This document shows, piece after piece, positions 53,830 to 61,554 of a stretch of DNA of 64,000 nt (the first letter of the stretch is position 1; the number at the start of each line of letters is the position of its first letter). The notes beneath the pieces are model-generated. The model was not told the origin of the DNA. It did no database searches and saw only the letters and a program-made list of their open reading frames with translations. The position numbers were made by a program, and so were the translations under genes. Source of the DNA: a virus; the IMG/VR virus record IMGVR_UViG_3300032223_000428, positions 1-64,000 of that record, one strand, 5' to 3'.

Positions 53830-54971
53830 TATAGACCATCCTTAATTTTATCTTTGGTCAATAGAGCCAATTCACGGAATGCTAATGTAATGTTTATATG
53901 AGTTGGCATGCCGTTATCAAAAGTAGTGAACTGACCATTTGGAGTATAATCTACATTCATGTTAGTCAACACACAAGAAGTATGACGATGTAAATTTAAG
54001 TTTTCTGATCCATCTTGATAGTAAAAAATATCAAATTCAGAAGGATACAAATATACAAAGTTATTATCATCCTTAAACTCTGGGTGCATATGATATTTAA
54101 ATTCTTTGATAATGTTTAAAACATTCTGTGCTTCATCTCCATTTTTAGGGAAGAATGAATAATCGAAAGAGAATGTTCTAAAATCGACACCCTTAAAAAC
54201 TTGTTCTTTCTTTGGGTTGGCTGCTAGACCAAGTAGTTGAGAGTTTGCTCCAGCATTTGGTCCTTTTGAAAGAGCCAAATTTGTTATAACTGCTTGAGCA
54301 ACTCCAGTAACATCACTATCTTTGCTACTAGAAGATAATGCTTTAAGTATTTCTTCTCCACCTTTAGCAAACATCATTAATCCAGAAGTATCTTCTTCTG
54401 AGTATTGAACTCCATAACTAATGTTTAATTTGTGTGGGATATGCAGAGCAATAGCAGTTTTTAATCTTCTTTGAGAACGTAAAACCTCTGGAGACATTGT
54501 TGCAGCGATACCAACACCAACTGTTGCAACTGTACCGACAGCTGCACCTTTAACTGCGCCAGTAGTACCACCTGCTATACCGCCAGCAATCGCACCACCA
54601 ACCACGTTTGCTGAAGCATTCGCACCAACCAATCCTGCTTTGCTACTAATCATTTGACGATTATCTCCAACATCTCTAGCTGGAAAGTCATCTACTGTCT
54701 GTACAGCCTTATCCTGAAATAATTTAGAATCAGAAGCGACATTAATATAGAACAATACATAGTTGCCACCATATCTTAGATCTGTTGTTAAATCAGAAGG
54801 ATATTGGTGATTGTAAATGTCGTATTTTGTATCTTCAAAAGATGACGCAGACCCTCTTTTGTTATAAAGATTTGTGCTAGAATTTGGAGCCGTAGGTGAT
54901 GGTGGGGCTGCTTGCGTTGCTGGATCGTATTCTCCGATCGCATTGCCCAGTTCGTCGTATTGGATGGCCAT
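53829..54971 (-). CDS. gp48: Baseplate tail tube cap gp48
   Basis: This protein starts the tail tube on the hub. The 380 residues are close to T4 gp48 (364). Matches are NHQYPSDLTTDLRYGGNYVLFYINVAS near 53-80, LHIPHKLNISYGVQYSEEDT near 175-195, and FKGVDFRTFSFDYSFFPKNGDEAQNVLNIIKEFKYHMHPEF near 260-305. A Gly/Ala-rich amphipathic stretch (VVGGAIAGGIAGGTTGAVKG) at about 122-145 is as found in this family. It is the first gene of the leftward late operon, with a GATAAATA box upstream. Confidence 0.9.
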   Translation of the reverse strand: MAIQYDELGNAIGEYDPATQAAPPSPTAPNSSTNLYNKRGSASSFEDTKYDIYNHQYPSDLTTDLRYGGNYVLFYINVASDSKLFQDKAVQTVDDFPARDVGDNRQMISSKAGLVGANASANVVGGAIAGGIAGGTTGAVKGAAVGTVATVGVGIAATMSPEVLRSQRRLKTAIALHIPHKLNISYGVQYSEEDTSGLMMFAKGGEEILKALSSSSKDSDVTGVAQAVITNLALSKGPNAGANSQLLGLAANPKKEQVFKGVDFRTFSFDYSFFPKNGDEAQNVLNIIKEFKYHMHPEFKDDNNFVYLYPSEFDIFYYQDGSENLNLHRHTSCVLTNMNVDYTPNGQFTTFDNGMPTHINITLAFRELALLTKDKIKDGL

Positions 54972-54981
54972 ATATATTTTC

Positions 54982-54989
54982 TCTAAATA
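54982..54989 (+). promoter_or_regulatory. Late-promoter-like box (TCTAAATA) for the gp4-gp29 operon
   Basis: The plus strand reads TCTAAATA, one mismatch from TATAAATA. A start about 6 nt later gives a 26-nt leader to the gp4 ATG at 55021. It forms a divergent pair with the box at 54999-55006 in the 49-nt gap between gp48 and gp4. Confidence 0.5.
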
Positions 54990-54998
54990 AGTGAGGGT

Positions 54999-55006
54999 TA
55001 TTTATC
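54999..55006 (-). promoter_or_regulatory. Late-promoter-like box (GATAAATA) for the gp48 operon
   Basis: The minus strand reads GATAAATA, one mismatch from the late consensus, with a leader of about 22 nt to the gp48 ATG. It is the only visible promoter at the head of the leftward baseplate operon. Confidence 0.55.
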
Positions 55007-55020
55007 CTTATTACTTATTT

Positions 55021-55446
55021 ATGTTCCATAAAAGATTGTTCAAACCTATATTTCCAGAAAAGTATGCTGGGGATCCGACTAATATCATAATGAGATCTAG
55101 TTGGGAGACCAAGTTCGCCAATTGGTGTGACAAAAATCCCAGTATTATTAGATGGAGTTCAGAAGAGACAGTTATACCATATCGCTGTCCAACGGATAAT
55201 CACATTCATCGTTATTTCGTTGATTTTAAAATAACAACATCTAATAACAAAACATATTTGATAGAAGTTAAACCAGAAAAGCAGACAAAACCACCTGAAT
55301 ATCCTGGAAAACAAACTAAAAGATATATTATAGAATCGTTAACCTATATGAAAAATCAGGCGAAATGGATAGCTGCACGAGAATATGCAAAAGATCGTGG
55401 GTGGGAATTTAAGATACTAACTGAGTATGAACTTGGGTTGAAGTAA
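55021..55446 (+). CDS. gp4: Head completion protein gp4 (nuclease-fold)
   Basis: In T4 this protein completes packaged heads before tail joining and resembles an endonuclease. The 141-aa product aligns with T4 gp4 along its length: KPIFPEKYAGDPTNIIMRSSWETKFANWCD, WSSEETVIPYRCPTDNHIHRYFVDF, YLIEVKPEKQTKPPE and the ending WAAREYAKDRGWEFKILTEYELG-type C-terminus (here WIAAREYAKDRGWEFKILTE). The ATG at 55021 was chosen because it matches the T4 N-terminus. A GTG at 54991 would add ten residues but lies upstream of the predicted transcript start. Confidence 0.95.
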   Translation: MFHKRLFKPIFPEKYAGDPTNIIMRSSWETKFANWCDKNPSIIRWSSEETVIPYRCPTDNHIHRYFVDFKITTSNNKTYLIEVKPEKQTKPPEYPGKQTKRYIIESLTYMKNQAKWIAAREYAKDRGWEFKILTEYELGLK

Positions 55447-55459
55447 CCTAAATAACATT

Positions 55460-56059
55460 ATGCCCAAAAAACCGATACAAGACGTCTTCGAAAAGAACCA
55501 ATATGATTTAGCGACAGCTGTCAAAAAATCATCAAGTTGGTTTAATAAACAGGTTAGTTCTCTAGCCCAGCAGAACATCACCCCAAATAAAATACTCGGT
55601 GGAAATGTATCGCAAAATACAACTAATATAATGCCTGGAAATCTATACATGTATATGTATGATCCAAAAACAAAAGAAGATTTACCATACTATGATAGAT
55701 TCCCCTTAGTCTTTCCATTTAGGAAAACTGCTGATGGATTCTATGGTTTGAATATGCATTATCTACCATATGATCTTAGAATTTATCTTCTTGATGCGCT
55801 TTTAATCTATAAATCCAATTCTAGAATGGATGATACTACAAGACTGAAATACTCTTGGGCTTTAATTGATGGAGTTTCTAAATTTAAAGCAGCTAGACCA
55901 TGTGTGAAACAATATCTAATGGATCATGTTAGAAGTCCATTTAGAAAGGTAAGTTCCAACGATTGGGCGACAGCTATGTTATTACCAGTAGAAAGATTCG
56001 TTGGTGCAACTAAACAACAAGTCTGGAAAGAGTCCAGAAAAATAATTAGAAAAGCATAA
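55460..56059 (+). CDS. Conserved T4-type protein of unknown function (199 aa)
   Basis: The central part NIMPGNLYMYMYDPKTKEDLPYYDRFPLVFPFRKTADGFYGLNMHYLPYDLRIYLLDAL is of a type seen in structural clusters of T4-like phages, but I cannot attach a function. Later segments are ALIDGVSKFKAARPCVKQYLMDHVRSPFRKVSSNDWATAMLLPVERF. No membrane segment or catalytic motif is visible. The stop overlaps the next start (TAATG). Placement among gp4, tube-initiator and packaging genes suggests a head- or baseplate-assembly role, which is an inference. Confidence 0.65.
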   Translation: MPKKPIQDVFEKNQYDLATAVKKSSSWFNKQVSSLAQQNITPNKILGGNVSQNTTNIMPGNLYMYMYDPKTKEDLPYYDRFPLVFPFRKTADGFYGLNMHYLPYDLRIYLLDALLIYKSNSRMDDTTRLKYSWALIDGVSKFKAARPCVKQYLMDHVRSPFRKVSSNDWATAMLLPVERFVGATKQQVWKESRKIIRKA

Positions 56060-56781
56060 TGGCAACAATAGACAAATTTATCAGCGTAGTAAAGGGAGAT
56101 GGTCTGGCCAGAACAAACAGATTCGTTGTTATGTTCACTCCAACATTTGTACCATTGGGTGGTGGCGATTGGCCATTAGAAAATATTTTAATGTTTTGCG
56201 ATCAGGTACAAATTCCTGGAACAAACTTTAATACTACAGCGAATAGAGTATTTGGTGAAAGTAGAGAAACACCATACGAAAGATTATATGAACCAATTTC
56301 TATGTCTTTTTATGTAGACAGAGGTATGTTCGTTAAGGAATTATTTGATACTTGGATGGAAGCTATTCAAGATCCTGAAACACGTTTATTTAATTTCTAT
56401 GATAATTATACAGTTGATATTTCGATATACGTTGAAGATACACTAAACAAAAAAAGATATTTCGTAGGATTAAAAGAAGCATATCCAAAAAGTATTGATC
56501 CAATACAATTAGATACAAGTTCAAAAGATATTATGAAAATGAATGTTCATTTCGCATACAAATATTATGTAACTCAGGCGGTAGAAGGAGACTTTCATTT
56601 ACAACAGTCAGAAATAGATCAGGCTATGAAAAATAGGTATAGTCCAGATTTTACTACAAATCCTGCTCCAGTTAGCCAAACTCCACAAAATACATTCATG
56701 AGAAAACTACAAAACTTTGCGATTGGAGCCATTGGTTCTAAACTGGTAACAAAATTACCTAGTTTATTAAAAAGAAGATAA
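56059..56781 (+). CDS. gp54: Tail-tube-fold protein, probable gp54 (tube initiator)
   Basis: The 240-aa product reads like a gp19-type tube protein: ARTNRFVVMFTPTF near 16-30, FCDQVQIPGTNFNTTANRVFGESRETPYERLYEPISMSFYVD at 50-92, FDTWMEAIQDPETRLFNFYDNYTVDISIYV, and KEAYPKSIDPIQLDTSSKDIMKMNVHFAYKYY. In T4, gp48 and gp54 share the tube fold and cap the hub. gp48 is identified elsewhere in this window, so this is the best gp54 candidate. It is shorter than T4 gp54 (320 aa). A basic C-terminal helix ends the protein. Confidence 0.7.
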   Translation: MATIDKFISVVKGDGLARTNRFVVMFTPTFVPLGGGDWPLENILMFCDQVQIPGTNFNTTANRVFGESRETPYERLYEPISMSFYVDRGMFVKELFDTWMEAIQDPETRLFNFYDNYTVDISIYVEDTLNKKRYFVGLKEAYPKSIDPIQLDTSSKDIMKMNVHFAYKYYVTQAVEGDFHLQQSEIDQAMKNRYSPDFTTNPAPVSQTPQNTFMRKLQNFAIGAIGSKLVTKLPSLLKRR

Positions 56782-56791
56782 GGAACTAAAC

Positions 56792-57265
56792 ATGACACAA
56801 GAAGTTAAAAAAGACGAAGATTGGATGCAAAAGAAGTGGCGTCCAGCAATGGGTTGGATGTACATGATTGTATGTATGTGTGACATGGTTGTATTTCCAG
56901 TATGCTGGAGTATTTTACAAGCATTAACTCATACACAAATCACTCAATGGAACCCATTAACACTTCAAGGTGCTGGTCTATTTCATTTAGCAATGGGCGC
57001 AGTATTAGGTATCGCAGCATTCGGTCGCACACAAGAAAAAATTGCAGGGAGCGCAACAAATGCCACGCCAACTACTACCACACCAACAACGCCATCCTTC
57101 CCAGTTGGCATGTCAACAACATCTAGCTTACCTGCGACAAACACAAGTTCATTCGGATCACAACCCTTGGCTAGTCCAAGTAGCTTTGGAAGCGCATCTT
57201 CAACAGGTTTTGGCTCTGGGCTATCCCCAGATGATCCTCCAACAAGAAACACGAGAAACGATTAA
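56792..57265 (+). CDS. Holin-like membrane protein (3TM gene-transfer-release type)
   Basis: The 157-aa protein has WMQKKWRPAMGWMYMIVCMCDMVVFPVCWSIL near residues 11-41, the hallmark of the GTA/3TM holin type, and a second membrane segment near 60-78 (GAGLFHLAMGAVLGIAAFG). The C-terminal half is Thr/Ser/Pro-rich and disordered (TTTTPTTPSFPVG). Holins of this type form membrane lesions that release endolysin and virions. No separate endolysin gene is in the window. The gene sits in a structural operon, so lysis timing would be late. An AAGGA ribosome site precedes it. Confidence 0.7.
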   Translation: MTQEVKKDEDWMQKKWRPAMGWMYMIVCMCDMVVFPVCWSILQALTHTQITQWNPLTLQGAGLFHLAMGAVLGIAAFGRTQEKIAGSATNATPTTTTPTTPSFPVGMSTTSSLPATNTSSFGSQPLASPSSFGSASSTGFGSGLSPDDPPTRNTRND

Positions 57266-57267
57266 TA

Positions 57268-57678
57268 ATGAAAATAGATGATTCTTTATCAGAAGTCTTT
57301 GACATCCCAACGATGCCAAAGAATGAATTGGTTATATCAAATACTGAAGAAGTTAAACCCAATGAGAGGATTGAATCTGACTATGACACAGCCAGAGAAA
57401 ATCTACGTGAACTTTTAATAACTGGACAGAATGCATTAATGCATTCTTTGGAAGTTGCTAAACAATCTGAACACCCACGTGCTTTTGAAGTAGTGGGTAA
57501 TTTAATAAAACAACTTGCTGATGTTAACCAACAACTTATGGATCTACATCAGCAAAAACAGAAGTTAGATGCTCCCGTGAAAGGTGAAGCGAAAAAAGTG
57601 ACGAATAATGCTATCTTTGTGGGTAGCACAACTGAGTTGAATAAGTTTATTAAAAATAGTATGTCTAAAGGAGAATAA
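57268..57678 (+). CDS. gp16: Terminase small subunit gp16
   Basis: This protein recognises DNA and stimulates the gp17 ATPase. The 136-aa product shows the T4-like gp16 pattern: DYDTARENLRELLITGQNALMHSLEVAKQSEHPRAFEVVGNLIKQLADVNQQLMDLHQQKQKLD at about 37-100, and NNAIFVGSTTELNKFIKN near the C-terminus. T4 gp16 has 164 residues. In T4 it lies directly upstream of gp17. Here it is 47 kb away from gp17 and on the opposite strand. It starts 2 bases after the holin stop, and its end carries the AAAGGAG ribosome site of gp26. Confidence 0.9.
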   Translation: MKIDDSLSEVFDIPTMPKNELVISNTEEVKPNERIESDYDTARENLRELLITGQNALMHSLEVAKQSEHPRAFEVVGNLIKQLADVNQQLMDLHQQKQKLDAPVKGEAKKVTNNAIFVGSTTELNKFIKNSMSKGE

Positions 57679-57679
57679 T

Positions 57680-58402
57680 ATGACATTGCCAGTAATGAGT
57701 ACACCAACATATAGTTTGGTAATACCTTCCACTAAAGAATCTGTTAAGTACAGACCATTTTTAGTTAAAGAAGAAAAGGCATTATTGATAGCACAACAAA
57801 GTGAAGATGCTGTCGTTATGGTTGATACGTTAAAGAGTGTAATTAAATCATGTGTTTTAAGTAAGATAGATCCAAACTCTCTGTCTACATTCGATTTAGA
57901 ATACTTGTTCACACAAATTAGAGCTAAATCTGTGGGAGAAATTATTGAGTTATTGTTTCCATGCGATAATGATCATGGTGAACAGAACGATAAAGCAAAG
58001 GTAAAAATTTCTATCGATCTTACTAAAATTGAAGTTGATTTCCCAGAAGGGCATCAAAGTAAAATTGAGTTGTTTGGTAATGTTGGTGTTATGATGAAAT
58101 ACCCAACTATTGAGATTATGACTAAGTTAGAAAAGACTGACCATGATGATTTAGATAATATTTTTGATATTGTTGCTAGTTGCATTGATTACATTTACGA
58201 AGATGATGTTATTCATTATGCCAAAGAACAAAAGAAACAAGATCTACTAGAATTTTTATATAACTTAAACTCTGAACAATTCGTTAAAGTACAAAATTTC
58301 TTTGCTACATTGCCTAGAATTAAAAAAGAAGTTGAATATGACTGCCCAATTTGCAATTTGCACCATAAGAAAACTTTGGAGGGAATGCAAAGTTTTTTTT
58401 AA
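57680..58402 (+). CDS. gp26: Baseplate hub assembly protein gp26-like (T4_baseplate family)
   Basis: The 240-aa protein resembles the T4 gp26-type hub assembly family: SLVIPSTKESVKYRPFLVKEEKALLIAQQSEDAVVMVDTLKSVIKSCVL near 13-60, FDLEYLFTQIRAKSVGEIIELLF near 72-95, and a C-terminal YDCPICNLHHKK metal-knuckle-like motif. The frame ends AGT TTT TTT TAA. The T7 stretch forms a slippery heptamer in register, from which a -1 shift continues into the next frame. It lies two genes before the usual tape-measure position, exactly where lambda-type tail chaperones G/GT are encoded. Confidence 0.85.
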   Translation: MTLPVMSTPTYSLVIPSTKESVKYRPFLVKEEKALLIAQQSEDAVVMVDTLKSVIKSCVLSKIDPNSLSTFDLEYLFTQIRAKSVGEIIELLFPCDNDHGEQNDKAKVKISIDLTKIEVDFPEGHQSKIELFGNVGVMMKYPTIEIMTKLEKTDHDDLDNIFDIVASCIDYIYEDDVIHYAKEQKKQDLLEFLYNLNSEQFVKVQNFFATLPRIKKEVEYDCPICNLHHKKTLEGMQSFF

Positions 58403-58584
58403 TAAATCTCTGCCATGAAAGTTTGGTAAATTACTATAAAATGAATTTCGCTTTGATTCAATACCACAAATACTCTTTGGCAGAGATTGAAAATATGATA
58501 CCCTTTGAAAGAGAAATTTATGTACACATGTTAATTAACTATCTTGAAGAAGAAAAACAAAGACTAGATTCACAAAAGAGATAA
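57680..58584 (+). CDS. Predicted -1 frameshift product: gp26-like fused to 61-aa extension (301 aa)
   Basis: After Phe240 a -1 slip at 58393-58399 (T TTT TTT) continues in the frame TTA ATA AAT CTC TGC. This adds 61 residues: LINLCHESLVNYYKMNF, then YHKYSLAEIENMIPFEREIYVHMLINYLEEE, ending SQKR at 58584. The extension frame is open without a stop from the slip to the end, and its content is charged and helical as in gpT-type extensions. A shorter alternative is independent initiation at the ATG 58441 (47 aa), but no good ribosome site precedes it. The product ends two bases before the gp29 ATG. Confidence 0.8.
58393..58488 (+). other. Programmed -1 frameshift signal: slippery T7, spacer, 11-bp stem
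   Basis: The slippery heptamer T TTT TTT (58393-58399) lies in the gp26 frame directly before its TAA. After a 5-nt spacer, 58405-58415 (AATCTCTGCCA) pairs perfectly with 58478-58488 (TGGCAGAGATT), closing a 62-nt loop. The pieces and their spacing match known -1 frameshift stimulators. The loop may fold further; pseudoknot pairing was not established. Confidence 0.85.
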
Positions 58585-58586
58585 AA

Positions 58587-60365
58587 ATGCCAAAAAGAAA
58601 AAGTAAACCACAACAACCTGCTGGAATCCAATCAATTCAGCAAACCATTACCCAATCAGTAGTTGCATGGGATGATGTCGCTTTTTCTAAATTACTCGAA
58701 ACTCAAAAAGCAGCTCTTGGTGAACTTACCGCAGTTAAAACATTACTTGAACTTTCCAAAGAAGTTAAAAAAGCAGAAACCCCTGTAGCAGAAGCACCCA
58801 CTAATACTAGAAATATTTCTCCAGAGATATTAGCACTTAGAGCATTAAAAGAAAAACAAGCTAAACAAATAACACCAACTGCTGCAGCTGCTGCACCTGA
58901 TCTTGATAGAATCCAAGAAAAGATGTTTGAAATTGCTAAAGAACATTTAAAAGTTAGCAGAAAAACACTAAAAACTCAAGAAGACTTTCAAAAAGAGTGG
59001 GATGTTGAAGCAAAGAATATTGCTGAGATGGCAAAGGGTATGAAAGTATTTAAATCTTTCGGTGAAAAAGCAGCTGATAAAAAAGCAGCATTATCTGAGA
59101 AATATGGAATTGCAAATGGTGGTTTAAAGAAAACTGTACTTGGTGCAATGAATGTTGGTGGAATCTTTAATAAAACATTAGCAAGAGATGAGTTCGTTAA
59201 GAAACAACAAGCACTTGGTAGCAAAGCATCTGTTAAAGAATTGAAATCAGATTTTGAAGGTGCTCAAACAGCAACAAAAGCAATTCAAAAGAACGAAAAG
59301 AAAATCCAAGATCTAAAAGATTTAACTGGTGCGGACGAAGATGAATTAAAAGTTCATCATTCTCATCTATTCGAAGAACGCCAGACACAAACAGAACAAT
59401 TGAGTAAGTACGATCGTGGTGCTAGATTATTCAGTCCAGATAAAAAGAATGCAAAACTGGCTGGATTAATACCAACTGCTGGTGCTCCTGTTATGGGCAA
59501 AACACCTACATCTGCAGCAGCGGACGTTGGTAAAACTGCTGAATCTGAAGAAGAAAATGGAAGAGTGCAAAAAGAGCAAGAAGAAACACTCAAGAAAATT
59601 GAAAAAAATACTGAGGGGTTGGGACTTATAAGTGCCAAGAAAGAAGAAAAGAAACCAGAGCCTGTTAAAGAAGAAGGTGGTATACTTAATACCATTATGA
59701 GTTTCTTGGGTGCAGGTTTGATAGCATCATTTAAAGCGATGTTTAATCCAAAAAATATTTTGAAATTCTTAGGTAAAGCATTCGCCATTGGTGCAATTAT
59801 TGGTGCATTATGGGAAGGTATTAGTGATGGTTTCGATGAGTTTATGAAGACAGGAGATATCGGTAAAGCACTTATTGCTGGTCTTGCTGGTATTATAGAC
59901 TTCTTAACATTCGGTCTATTCGATAAAGAAAAGATTAAAGCAGTTATCGGAGATATGGCTGCATGGACTAATGAACATATCGTTAAACCAGTGACAGAAT
60001 TTTTCACATCAATGAAAGATGCTTTTATGGGTATGCTATCTAAGATAGGCATCCCAGAAATAACATTATTAGATAATAAATTAACTGGTAAAGTTACTGT
60101 TGGTCCATTCTATCCATTTAAAGATACTGCACCAACACCAGCAGGAAAAACACCAGAAGCACCAACACCAACTTCTGCAAATACAGTTGAACAAAAATCT
60201 AGTGACAACAAAGCAGCAGAAATACAGGCTGGTGGTGCCACTACTAATACAACAGTCGTTAACGCTCCAGTTAATAATAATTCTACAACAAATAGAATGT
60301 CACAACCTGCTATTCGAAATCAAGAATCTAGTGTTTCTAGGTATATCGGTTCAAGATACGCATAA
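58587..60365 (+). CDS. gp29: Tape measure / hub protein gp29
   Basis: In T4 gp29 extends from the hub through the tube and sets tail length. The 592 residues are almost the same as T4 gp29 (590). The N-terminal half is charged and helical (coiled-coil-like, EIAKEHLKVSRKTLKTQEDFQKEW). The middle has Ala/Gly-rich hydrophobic helices (NTIMSFLGAGLIASFKAMFNPKNILKFLGKAFAIGAIIGALW at about 370-412, LIAGLAGIIDFLTFGLF). The C-terminus is Thr/Asn-rich and disordered. Position immediately after the frameshift pair supports the tape-measure call. Confidence 0.85.
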   Translation: MPKRKSKPQQPAGIQSIQQTITQSVVAWDDVAFSKLLETQKAALGELTAVKTLLELSKEVKKAETPVAEAPTNTRNISPEILALRALKEKQAKQITPTAAAAAPDLDRIQEKMFEIAKEHLKVSRKTLKTQEDFQKEWDVEAKNIAEMAKGMKVFKSFGEKAADKKAALSEKYGIANGGLKKTVLGAMNVGGIFNKTLARDEFVKKQQALGSKASVKELKSDFEGAQTATKAIQKNEKKIQDLKDLTGADEDELKVHHSHLFEERQTQTEQLSKYDRGARLFSPDKKNAKLAGLIPTAGAPVMGKTPTSAAADVGKTAESEEENGRVQKEQEETLKKIEKNTEGLGLISAKKEEKKPEPVKEEGGILNTIMSFLGAGLIASFKAMFNPKNILKFLGKAFAIGAIIGALWEGISDGFDEFMKTGDIGKALIAGLAGIIDFLTFGLFDKEKIKAVIGDMAAWTNEHIVKPVTEFFTSMKDAFMGMLSKIGIPEITLLDNKLTGKVTVGPFYPFKDTAPTPAGKTPEAPTPTSANTVEQKSSDNKAAEIQAGGATTNTTVVNAPVNNNSTTNRMSQPAIRNQESSVSRYIGSRYA

Positions 60366-60366
60366 A

Positions 60367-60390
60367 AAAAGGGATCCAAAGATCCCTTTT
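60367..60390. terminator. Bidirectional terminator between gp29 and gp32
   Basis: AAAGGGATC-CAAA-GATCCCTTT forms a 9-bp-plus stem with A-run on the left and T-run on the right (AAAAAAA before, TTTT after). It is placed between convergent gp29 (stop 60365) and gp32 (stop 60411), so it can end both transcripts. The stem and flanking runs are read directly. Confidence 0.9.
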
Positions 60391-60410
60391 AATTTATAGA
60401 CAGTTAGATT

Positions 60411-61313
60411 TTATTCTTCCTGTGCAATCTTCTGGAAATAAGACATAACATCTTCGTCATCGTCCATTGATTTAACAACAGGCGCAGCTTTAGATGAAAT
60501 CTTTGGTGCAGAAGCAACTGGACGATCTTCTTCAGCAATCTGTGCAGCAGACTTGCTTGCAAAAGTATCACCAGACAAAACATCATTTAGTTTTTTCTTC
60601 AATTCATCGTATGACTTAAAGTTCTTACGATCCAAAAACTCAGACAACTTATACTGAGAATTTACGATACGTACCATTTCCTCATCATCATTCGATACAG
60701 GAGATGGGTCTTGGAATGCAGACTCATCATAGTTAGCGTAACCATCTTTCTTACGCATACGCAGTTTGAAGTTAGCACCTTCCCACAAATCAAACACGTT
60801 AACTGGCTTTTCGTCTTCGAAAGTTGGCTTTGCTTTATCCATAATCTTATCAAAGATTTTCTTACCAAACTTAAACAAGAATACCTTGCCTTCGTTTTCT
60901 GGATGTTTAGGATCAGAAACAACTAACACGTTGGCAATAAATGACAACTTACGTTTCTGTTTACGAGCAATTTCTTTGTTGGCATCAGAACCAGAGTTCC
61001 AAAGAGTGGTGTTCAATTCACCAACAGGGTCGTTCTCACCAAGAGTTGTTAGGGAGTTTTCTATATACCACTTTCCAGTTGGACCTTGGAATCCATGACT
61101 GAAGATACGAACCCATGGGAGTTCATCGCCTTCAACACGTGGTAGGAATCGGAGAGTTGATGTACCATTGCCAGCCTTGTCACCTTCAAGACGCCAAATA
61201 CGATTATCTTCGTATGACTTCTTTTCAGTTTGTGGATTAGCAATCTTATCGAATTCTCCAGAAATTTTAGAGAAGTCTTGATTGCGCATTTTGCGGAGTG
61301 TTTGAATGTCCAT
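60411..61313 (-). CDS. gp32: Single-stranded DNA-binding protein gp32, lacking zinc cysteines
   Basis: This protein coats ssDNA in replication and recombination. The 300 residues match T4 gp32 (301): N-terminal cooperativity arm (residues 1-20, LRKMRNQDFSKISGEFDK), an OB core with LRFLPRVEGDELPWVRIFSHGFQGPTGKWYIENSLTTLG, VLVVSDPKHPENEGKVFLFKFGKKIFDKI, and an acidic C-terminal tail (DDDEDVMSYFQKIAQEE). The region of the T4 zinc ligands (His, three Cys) instead reads ENSLTTLGENDPVGELN, and the protein contains no cysteine. A structural zinc is therefore unlikely. AAAGGA precedes the ATG. Confidence 0.95.
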   Translation of the reverse strand: MDIQTLRKMRNQDFSKISGEFDKIANPQTEKKSYEDNRIWRLEGDKAGNGTSTLRFLPRVEGDELPWVRIFSHGFQGPTGKWYIENSLTTLGENDPVGELNTTLWNSGSDANKEIARKQKRKLSFIANVLVVSDPKHPENEGKVFLFKFGKKIFDKIMDKAKPTFEDEKPVNVFDLWEGANFKLRMRKKDGYANYDESAFQDPSPVSNDDEEMVRIVNSQYKLSEFLDRKNFKSYDELKKKLNDVLSGDTFASKSAAQIAEEDRPVASAPKISSKAAPVVKSMDDDEDVMSYFQKIAQEE

Positions 61314-61330
61314 AGTATTTTCCTTTGTAT

Positions 61331-61552
61331 TTACTTTGTATTAGTATTATGTTGTATATTAATCTCATCATCTAAATCAATTTGATCATCAAAGTCTTCA
61401 TCGTTTAAATCATAATCTTCTTCAACATAACTATTTAGCATTCTCATACCACCAGTTTTTTTACCGTTGGTATGTCTGGCAGTTTTACCTGAACGCTTAC
61501 CAGAACCCTCATCATCATAACTCTTTGATGATTTATAATATGTCTTGCCCAT
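61331..61552 (-). CDS. Small acidic-tailed protein of unknown function (73 aa)
   Basis: The protein has a basic, Gly/Ser/Lys-rich N-terminal half (SGKRSGKTARHTNGKKTGG) and a very acidic C-terminal half (YVEEDYDLNDEDFDDQIDLDDEIN). Such a two-charge design suggests binding of nucleic acid and a basic partner, but no domain was recognised. It lies between gp59 and gp32 with only two bases to gp59, so it is co-expressed with replication genes. Confidence 0.65.
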   Translation of the reverse strand: MGKTYYKSSKSYDDEGSGKRSGKTARHTNGKKTGGMRMLNSYVEEDYDLNDEDFDDQIDLDDEINIQHNTNTK

Positions 61553-61554
61553 AA

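Noticed and set aside
54991-55446. GTG at 54991 as start of gp4
   Set aside because: It lies upstream of the likely transcript start and adds ten residues not matched in T4 gp4; ATG 55021 aligns with the T4 N-terminus.
55447-55454. CCTAAATA before the 199-aa gene as a late promoter
   Set aside because: It is 5 nt from the ATG and overlaps the gp4 stop; a usable leader is impossible.
58441-58584. 47-aa frame as an independent gene only
   Set aside because: No clear ribosome site precedes its ATG, and the frame is open back to the slippery run with a perfect downstream stem, so a frameshift extension explains it better.
59363-60052. 229-aa frame on the minus strand opposite gp29
   Set aside because: It is antisense to a well-supported gene, starts without a ribosome site and has no recognisable content.
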